A stretch of DNA of 64,000 nucleotides from an uncultured Prevotellaceae bacterium (GTDB taxonomy: Bacteria; Bacteroidota; Bacteroidia; Bacteroidales; Muribaculaceae), in the NCBI GenBank assembly GCA_947302275.1, contig CAMYUW010000003.1, positions 1-64,000 on the forward strand. The letters are read 5' to 3'. How positions within the stretch are numbered: the stretch's first letter is position 1; the number at the start of each line of letters is the position of its first letter. The position numbers and the translations under genes were made by a program. Below, piece by piece: positions 57,724 through 64,000 of the stretch. The notes under the pieces are model-generated. The model was not told where the DNA came from. It made no database searches and saw only the letters and a list, made by a program, of their open reading frames with translations.

Positions 57724-59373
57724 TTAGGTGTTATTTTGGGTGAAACTATTCAGATAGTCCTGCAAGGGGACATTTAAACCCATTTTTTTCGCAATCATTC
57801 TCCGTTTTTTGCTCACATAAGTCGGAGTGATTCCAAGCGCAATGGCAATCTCCAAATAGGAGAAACCACAGCAGGATAATCCGATAAACCTAAGGTCAAT
57901 ATCTGTAATTTTAGGATTTTGGGCAATGTTAAAGATCAAGTGATCATATTTTTTATCCAGGTATAATTGCAATGCATTCCAGAATTCATCGTTTGCAACA
58001 TCTGGTAATGATTCTTTGATTCTTCTCCTAATGACTTTTGGAGAATCTTTTTCACAAGCATCAATAGCTGTTTGCATGAAAGACACCATACTCTGCACAA
58101 AATGCTCAATCACTGAATCTTTTTTATCGATTTGCTCTAGCAGAGTGGTATGTCGATCCAGTTGTGCGTGTTGTAAACCGAGAAGAATTTCCTTGAAACG
58201 TTGCTCTCTGTGTAAGTGAAATGCGACGAAGAAGGCCAAGAGGCAGATTGCTGTAGCAGCGAGTATCCATAACAATTGACGTAAGCCCGTGATCTTTTGA
58301 ATTCTATTTTTCTCCTTCTCGATGTTGCTGGAGTTCTCGATACGTTGAATATAATTCTTATGCTTATCATTATCTATGGAATCTGAGATTAGGTTCTTTA
58401 ACCCATTGTAGTAATTACTTTTAGCCGTATCACCCTCATTGTGCGCAATGATAGAAAGTATCCAATAGTGCATCATCCTTTCTCTTCTATCAGGCTTTGC
58501 TGTTTCAATAGAGTGGAGGCCTTCTTGATATATTAAAGCAGAATCGTTCAAGTTTTGTTTAGCGTAAATAAACGCAAGATCTTGAAGGAGGTCTCTGTTA
58601 ACATATTTGCTATGGTTTTGTAGGCAACTTAGGCCAATTTGTTTAGCTTTGTTCAATGTCGAGTCATTATGAGAAAGGTATCGACACATAAACTCTTCAC
58701 AATTAAAGACGGCTAAACTATCATTGAGTTGAATAGCTAAAGCATGGGATTGCTCAATATAATCCTTCCAATCCGTATCTTCCGCAAGAGCCCTGCACAT
58801 CGCCATACTAAAGTAACAAACCTGTTGATAGTGTTTGTTGCCCGTTAGTTCGAAATACTTTAGGGCATTCCGATACTTTTCGAAACAAATCTCCTCATCG
58901 CCATAGTAAACACGGTATAATGCCGCTATCCTAAGATTAATTTGCCCAAGGTTGGTGTAGTCTTTCTCGTCGGCGGTGGCTTCGGCGTGCTTGTAGTAGA
59001 ACATGGCGGAATCGGGGTGGCCGAGTTCTTCCATGACGGCGCCCTTGTAGATGTAGGCGCGGGTGAGCTTCTCGCGCTCGCCGCTGTGGCGGCGGTAGTA
59101 GTCCAGGGCGCGGTTGATGTCGCTGTCGCTGGTGGCCGTGATGTAGCACTTGTAGCGGGCTTGGGTGAGGAGCAGGTCACGGTAGGCACGGTCGCCCTCA
59201 CGGGTGAGGCTGCCGGGCGGAACGGCCAGGACAAGAGCCAGGGCGCTGTCTGGGTCGGGCTGCATGAGACTGTCGGCCGCCACCAGCCGCGCGTCGTAAC
59301 GGCCTGCACCGCCACACCCCGTGACCACCGCCACGAGCAATGATATAGCTACTATGCGTACCAGCCAATGCAT
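57724..59373 (-). CDS. Membrane-anchored TPR regulator with C-terminal LuxR-like HTH
   Basis: Lipobox VVTGCGG, TPR-like region, TM (LLWILAATAICLLAFFVAF), HTH LRFIGLSCCGFSYLEIAIALGITPTYVSKKRRMIAKKMG. Confidence 0.8.
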   Translation of the reverse strand: MHWLVRIVAISLLVAVVTGCGGAGRYDARLVAADSLMQPDPDSALALVLAVPPGSLTREGDRAYRDLLLTQARYKCYITATSDSDINRALDYYRRHSGEREKLTRAYIYKGAVMEELGHPDSAMFYYKHAEATADEKDYTNLGQINLRIAALYRVYYGDEEICFEKYRNALKYFELTGNKHYQQVCYFSMAMCRALAEDTDWKDYIEQSHALAIQLNDSLAVFNCEEFMCRYLSHNDSTLNKAKQIGLSCLQNHSKYVNRDLLQDLAFIYAKQNLNDSALIYQEGLHSIETAKPDRRERMMHYWILSIIAHNEGDTAKSNYYNGLKNLISDSIDNDKHKNYIQRIENSSNIEKEKNRIQKITGLRQLLWILAATAICLLAFFVAFHLHREQRFKEILLGLQHAQLDRHTTLLEQIDKKDSVIEHFVQSMVSFMQTAIDACEKDSPKVIRRRIKESLPDVANDEFWNALQLYLDKKYDHLIFNIAQNPKITDIDLRFIGLSCCGFSYLEIAIALGITPTYVSKKRRMIAKKMGLNVPLQDYLNSFTQNNT

Positions 59374-59404
59374 TGATGGTTTATAATGAAATCAATCACC
59401 CTGC

Positions 59405-60133
59405 TTATGGAGTACGCAGTGTGCGAAACAGTCCTGCATAGGAGAGTGTTAGTCCCACGCAACAGCCTTTGACCGAGGGGTTGAAGTCGCTGAACTTGGC
59501 ATGGGTGATAAAGGGGGAAATGCGCACCGATGACGTGTAATGGGCTTGGCGGTCACTACCCATCGGGTAGTCCACGAGTTTGCCATGCAGCCTGATGTCG
59601 ATATCCACACTAGCCGTCCATCCGATGTTACTCTTGTGGACACCGGTCACGTCGTCAATCACGGGACGCTCCTGACCCTGATCGTCCTGCTCATACTTGA
59701 TGCGGTTGATGTCCCACGACAGCCGGCTTGCGGTCATTCCCACACAAGGTGTCACCGACACCCTACCCTGCCTCAACACGGTATAGCCCAGCTGCAAGGT
59801 AAATCCCAGCAATGTAGGGTTGGCTGTGGCGTTAAGCTGCAGGTTGCGGCCCTGGCTGTCATAGACGGCATAGGGGTTTTCGTTCTTGAACGAGGGCTGG
59901 CCATAATCAAAATCCATCTTGAACCTCAATCGGTTATAGTCAAGATTCAAGCCGCCAGTAAATAGGATGCAGCCCTTGAAGTCATCACCCAGTGAACCCG
60001 TGGGCACCATTCCGCCAACTCCAACCTGGAAGCCGAACCCCAGGGGTTTATAAATGGTCTCACCCTCCTGCGCGCTCAGGGCGGCAGGCATCAATGTCAA
60101 TATCGCAAGAAGAATCAAAATCGTCCGTTTCAT
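59405..60133 (-). CDS. Outer-membrane beta-barrel protein
   Basis: Signal peptide; GFGFQVGVGGMVPTGSLGDDFKGCILFTGGLNLDYNRLRFK. Confidence 0.7.
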   Translation of the reverse strand: MKRTILILLAILTLMPAALSAQEGETIYKPLGFGFQVGVGGMVPTGSLGDDFKGCILFTGGLNLDYNRLRFKMDFDYGQPSFKNENPYAVYDSQGRNLQLNATANPTLLGFTLQLGYTVLRQGRVSVTPCVGMTASRLSWDINRIKYEQDDQGQERPVIDDVTGVHKSNIGWTASVDIDIRLHGKLVDYPMGSDRQAHYTSSVRISPFITHAKFSDFNPSVKGCCVGLTLSYAGLFRTLRTP

Positions 60134-60226
60134 CGTACTTTTTCTTGGTTTACTATAATAACGGACATCTGGTCATTAAATTGCTTTCTCAGTCCCGAGA
60201 GGCGTTTTTTGCTACGGAGTGCCAGC

Positions 60227-60598
60227 CTACCACCACAGGCTGCGGTAATACTTGTGATAGAGCGAGAGACCCTCGCTGATGGGCTTGAGCGAGGACTTGG
60301 CGGCACGCTTGAGGTCGGCCAGGTCTTCCTCGTTGTTCCAGATGGCCTTGATATAGGCTTTGTACTCGGGGGTGTCCTCCTCGGTCTGCATGGCGATACG
60401 CTGGAAGGCGTAAATCATTTTGTCCAAAATCTCGCCCCACTCCTCTGGGGGCATATTCAGTCGGGGAGTGCGTTCACAATGCTGCTTGAAGACCATCAGT
60501 CTGGGTAAAATAAAACGCGCAATCGTCACATCAAGGTCATAAAGTTCCTCAATGTCAATCGTCTTGGCAATAGCTTGGGGATTGTAATCGTTGTTCAT
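60227..60598 (-). CDS. Conserved hypothetical protein (123 aa)
   Basis: Intact ORF with sensible codon use; no recognised domain. Confidence 0.6.
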   Translation of the reverse strand: MNNDYNPQAIAKTIDIEELYDLDVTIARFILPRLMVFKQHCERTPRLNMPPEEWGEILDKMIYAFQRIAMQTEEDTPEYKAYIKAIWNNEEDLADLKRAAKSSLKPISEGLSLYHKYYRSLWW

Positions 60599-60783
60599 CT
60601 TGTTTTGAGAGGTTAATTATGTAATGATTGTTTTCAGGGGGCAATTATACACAAATTTCTTGACATAACAAAGAAATATCATGAAAAAATGAAAAAATAA
60701 TCATTTTATTCCCTATCTTATCCGATTTCCATATCATTTGCAAAAAACTAGGAAACAGAAACTGAAAACCAGAAACTTTTTAG

Positions 60784-60791
60784 TATCTTTG
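60784..60791 (+). promoter_or_regulatory. -7 element TATCTTTG 8 bp upstream of the mazG-like ATG
   Basis: TAnnTTTG consensus. Confidence 0.5.
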
Positions 60792-60799
60792 CCATCACT

Positions 60800-61129
60800 A
60801 TGACGATACAAGAGGCTCAAGCGCGTGTTGACGCTTGGATCAGGCAATATGGCGTGCGCTACTTCAGCGAACTGACCAACATGGCAGTGCTTACCGAGGA
60901 AGTGGGCGAGGTGGCGCGTGTCATTGCACGCCGCTACGGCGACCAGTCGAGCAAGCCGGGCGACGACCTGGACCTGGCCGACGAGTTGGCCGACGTGCTG
61001 TGGGTAGTGATGTGCCTGGCCAACCAGACGGGCATCGACCTGGATGCGGCACTGGAGCGCAACTTCGCCAAGAAAACCGAGCGCGACAAGACCCGCCACC
61101 TGAACAACGAAAAACTTACTAACCAATAA
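60800..61129 (+). CDS. MazG-like nucleotide pyrophosphohydrolase
   Basis: LTEEVGEVARVIARRYGDQ...DLADELADVLWVVMCLANQTGIDL. Confidence 0.85.
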   Translation: MTIQEAQARVDAWIRQYGVRYFSELTNMAVLTEEVGEVARVIARRYGDQSSKPGDDLDLADELADVLWVVMCLANQTGIDLDAALERNFAKKTERDKTRHLNNEKLTNQ

Positions 61130-61144
61130 AATATAACAACGATT

Positions 61145-62092
61145 ATGAGCAACCACGAACACGAACATTGCGGATGCGGATGTGAGCATCACGATCATGA
61201 CCACAAGCCGATGGACAAGTACATGACGGCCATCAGCCAGAGTAATGTCATCACCGACGACGCTGCCGTGACTGCCGCCGTGCAGGAGATTATCGACAAG
61301 CACGCCGCCGAGAACAACACCCCCGAGGTTCAGCAGTTCCTGCTGAACTGTGTGGACCTGACGACGCTGGCCACCGAGGACTGCGAGAGCAGCGTGGCAC
61401 GGTTTGTACAGAAAGTCAATGACTTTGACAACAATTATCCCCAGTACAAGAACGTGGCCGCCATCTGCGTCTATAGCAACTTTGCCGCAGTAGTGCGCGG
61501 AACACTTGAGGTGAGCGGTGTGGATGTAGCCGTGTGCAGCGCCTGCTTCCCCTCCAGCCAGGCTCACATCGAGACCAAGATTGCCGAGACCGCATTGGCC
61601 ATTGCCGATGGTGCCGACGAGGTGGACATCGTGCTCAACGTGGGCTATTTCAAGGATGAGGCCTACGAGGAATTGTGCGATGAAATCGCCGAAATCAAGC
61701 AAGTGGTGGGCGACCGACCCTTGAAGGTCATTCTCGAAACCGGACTGTTGAAGAGCGCCGAGGCCATCCGCCGCGCCAGCATCCTGTCGATGTACTCGGG
61801 CTGCGATTTCATCAAGACTTCGACAGGCAAAATCTATCCCGGCGCTTCGCTGGAAGCCGCTTATGTCATGTGCCAGTGCATCAAGGAATACTTCGTGCAG
61901 CACGGCCGCATGGTGGGCTTCAAGGCATCGGGCGGCATCCGCACGACCGAGGACGCCGTGAAGTACTACACCATCGTCAAGGAAGTCCTGGGTGAGAAGT
62001 GGCTGAACAACCAGTACTTCCGCATCGGTGCGTCAAGCCTGGCCAACTCCCTGTTCCAGTCCTTCACCGGCACCGAAGAAAAACCCTTCTAA
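61145..62092 (+). CDS. deoC: Deoxyribose-phosphate aldolase with His/Cys-rich N-terminal extension
   Basis: ADEVDIVLNVGYFKDEAYEELCDEI, VILETGLL, DFIKTSTGKIYPGAS, GFKASGGIRTTEDA; N-terminus MSNHEHEHCGCGCEHHDHDHK. Confidence 0.9.
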   Translation: MSNHEHEHCGCGCEHHDHDHKPMDKYMTAISQSNVITDDAAVTAAVQEIIDKHAAENNTPEVQQFLLNCVDLTTLATEDCESSVARFVQKVNDFDNNYPQYKNVAAICVYSNFAAVVRGTLEVSGVDVAVCSACFPSSQAHIETKIAETALAIADGADEVDIVLNVGYFKDEAYEELCDEIAEIKQVVGDRPLKVILETGLLKSAEAIRRASILSMYSGCDFIKTSTGKIYPGASLEAAYVMCQCIKEYFVQHGRMVGFKASGGIRTTEDAVKYYTIVKEVLGEKWLNNQYFRIGASSLANSLFQSFTGTEEKPF

Positions 62093-62115
62093 AACAACGA
62101 CAACAATCATTTCAT

Positions 62116-62193
62116 AAGGAAAACAATAAATACAATAAGTACAATTTATTGATTACCAATGATTTGTATTTGTTGTACTTATTGTTTTCCCTT
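62116..62193 (+). repeat. AT-rich dispersed hairpin repeat
   Basis: AAGGAAAACAATAAATACAATAAGTACAA...TTTGTATTTGTTGTACTTATTGTTTTCC. Confidence 0.65.
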
Positions 62194-62204
62194 TATAAGA
62201 GGGC

Positions 62205-63506
62205 ATGAATCGTGAAATCCTGAAAATCGCGTTGCCGGCGATTGTCGCCAACATCACGGTGCCGCTGCTGGGACTGGTAGATACCGCCATTGCCGGGCAC
62301 CTGGGTGATAAGGTGTTTATCGGTGCTGTTGCGGTGGGCGCGATGATGTTCAACCTGGTGTACTGGAATTTCGGGTTCCTGCGCATGAGCACGTCGGGCA
62401 TGACAGCTCAGACGTGCGGCAGCGGCGACTTCAAGGAGAGCGCCAAGTTGCTGGGCGAATCCACGGCGCTGGCAGCAGTCATTTCGGCCATCATTATCGT
62501 GCTGCAGTGGCCCATTCGCCTGCTGCTCTTGTGGATTATCGGCCCATCGCCCGAAGTGACCTCGCTGGCCATTACCTATTTTACCATCTGCATCTGGGGC
62601 GTGCCGCCCGTGCTGGTGATGATGGCGTTCAAAGGGTGGCTACTGGGCATGCAGGACTCCAAGAGCGCGATGTGGATCTCCATCATGACCAACGTCTTTA
62701 ATATCGCTGCGAGTCTATTGTGCGTCTATCTGTTGAAGATGGGTTTTGTGGGCATCGCAGTGGGTACCCTGGCGGGCGAATGGCTCGGCCTGCTGTATGC
62801 CGCACTGACGGTACAGCGCAAGTTCCCGCGCCTGAACGGCCTGCTGGACTGGCGCCGAGTGTGGCGCTTCAAGGGTGCAGGACGCTATTTCAAGGTAAGC
62901 CGCGACATCTTTGTGCGCAGTTTCCTGCTGATGACTGTGAGTCTGGCTTTTGTCTCAATCGGTGCCCGCAGCGGTGACCTGATTCTCGCCGTCAATGCTC
63001 TGATACTGCAACTGTTTACCCTGTATTCCCATTTCATGGACGGCATTGCCTTTGCCGGGGAAGCCGTCGTGGGCAAGTACTATGGTATGCGTGACATGGG
63101 GCGCATGAGGCGCTGCGTGCGGCTTCTGTTCGGCTGGGGCCTGGCTGTCGCCGCTGTTTTCACGCTGATTTACTCTTTCCCGCGCGTCGCCTTCTGGCTG
63201 CTGACCGACCAGCAGAGCGTTATCGAGGCAGCAATGGACTACCGCGTGTGGTGCGCACTGATTCCAGCAGCGGGTATGGCTGCATTCGTTTGGGACGGCG
63301 TGTTCATCAGCCTGACGCGCTCGATGGGTATGCTCATCAGCGCCAGCATCGCCTGGTCGCTGTTCTTTGTGATCTACTGGATCACACCCGACGCATGGGG
63401 CAACAACCGCCTGTGGATCGCCTACCTAAGTTTCCTTGCCCTGCGCGGCATCATACAGACCATCCTCTACAACGGCTACCTCAAGCACGGTGTGCTCGAG
63501 GCCTAA
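62205..63506 (+). CDS. MATE family transporter (DinF-like)
   Basis: LKIALPAIVANITVPLLGLVDTAIAGHLGDKVFIGAVAVGAMMFNL. Confidence 0.88.
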   Translation: MNREILKIALPAIVANITVPLLGLVDTAIAGHLGDKVFIGAVAVGAMMFNLVYWNFGFLRMSTSGMTAQTCGSGDFKESAKLLGESTALAAVISAIIIVLQWPIRLLLLWIIGPSPEVTSLAITYFTICIWGVPPVLVMMAFKGWLLGMQDSKSAMWISIMTNVFNIAASLLCVYLLKMGFVGIAVGTLAGEWLGLLYAALTVQRKFPRLNGLLDWRRVWRFKGAGRYFKVSRDIFVRSFLLMTVSLAFVSIGARSGDLILAVNALILQLFTLYSHFMDGIAFAGEAVVGKYYGMRDMGRMRRCVRLLFGWGLAVAAVFTLIYSFPRVAFWLLTDQQSVIEAAMDYRVWCALIPAAGMAAFVWDGVFISLTRSMGMLISASIAWSLFFVIYWITPDAWGNNRLWIAYLSFLALRGIIQTILYNGYLKHGVLEA

Positions 63507-63527
63507 CTGCCATTATGGCCTTGGCTC

Positions 63528-64000
63528 TTAACGATTCATGGACAACAGCATATCGATGATTGCTGTAACGTCGGCAATGGAGACTCCATCCTTGTCATTG
63601 ACATCGGCACAAGTAGTGCAGACGTCACCATTCCCACCTGCCAGCAGATAATCAATCAAGGTCGTTACATCACTGATGGTGACTGAACCACTATGGTTCA
63701 CGTCACCCTTCTGATAGGTATGGGGCTCCTTCATGTACCAGAAACTCACTGAGCCATTCTTATTGGCAACCATCTCGGTTACAGGTTTGCCCAAGTAGCC
63801 GGCCTTGCCGGTGATATTACCCATCGCATCCATATTGAGGACGGTGGCTGGTGTTGTTTCGTCGGTTAGGTCATATCGGTTGGACTGTGGCCACAGGTCG
63901 CCACTCTCACTATACTTGCTCAACTTGTTGTCGGCAGGCAGCAAGGTCACCAACTGGATTTTATCGTTGTTGGGCTTGTTGTTGGTCCAATAGCTCGGAC
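63528..64000 (-). CDS. C-terminal part of a secreted protein with dockerin-like repeat (runs off window)
   Basis: KGDVNHSGSVTISDVTTLIDYLLAGG...ADVNDKDGVSIADVTAIIDMLLSMNR; frame open to the window edge. Confidence 0.8.
   Translation of the reverse strand, partial: PSYWTNNKPNNDKIQLVTLLPADNKLSKYSESGDLWPQSNRYDLTDETTPATVLNMDAMGNITGKAGYLGKPVTEMVANKNGSVSFWYMKEPHTYQKGDVNHSGSVTISDVTTLIDYLLAGGNGDVCTTCADVNDKDGVSIADVTAIIDMLLSMNR

Overview
This looks like a Bacteroidales chromosomal segment (Prevotella/Muribaculaceae-like, inferred from TAnnTTTG -7 promoter elements, T9SS-type C-termini, dockerin-like repeats and the protein families present). Housekeeping or metabolic genes: tnaA, metG, an RsmF-type rRNA methyltransferase, gyrB, comM/yifB, deoC, a MazG-like protein, two MATE transporters, a Na/Pi cotransporter and an acyl-CoA/AMP ligase. 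There are also secreted or surface proteins (T9SS, C10 peptidase, beta-helix, dockerin). The accessory parts are the most interesting. (1) An accretion island downstream of comM (about 40.4-45.8 kb) has the comM 3' end recurring as four more, progressively decayed copies that separate unrelated cargo: a RhuM-like protein, an ATPase plus membrane protein, an ATPase remnant, and small membrane proteins. (2) Two DUF234-type ATPase/PD-(D/E)XK-like genes each have a pair of long palindromes upstream with centres 52-53 bp apart. A related pair without an ATPase lies between the rsmF-like gene and gyrB. (3) An EcoRI-family methyltransferase plus DUF262-HNH operon forms a restriction-like cassette with palindromes in its leader. 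(4) A MITE-like nested-hairpin element is present in two copies, with compensatory stem changes and an inverted hairpin loop. Several other short dispersed repeat families and a parS-like 16-mer are reported. No rRNA, tRNA, CRISPR array, integrase or complete IS was recognised. All calls come from reading the sequence and the supplied ORFs; no database search was run.
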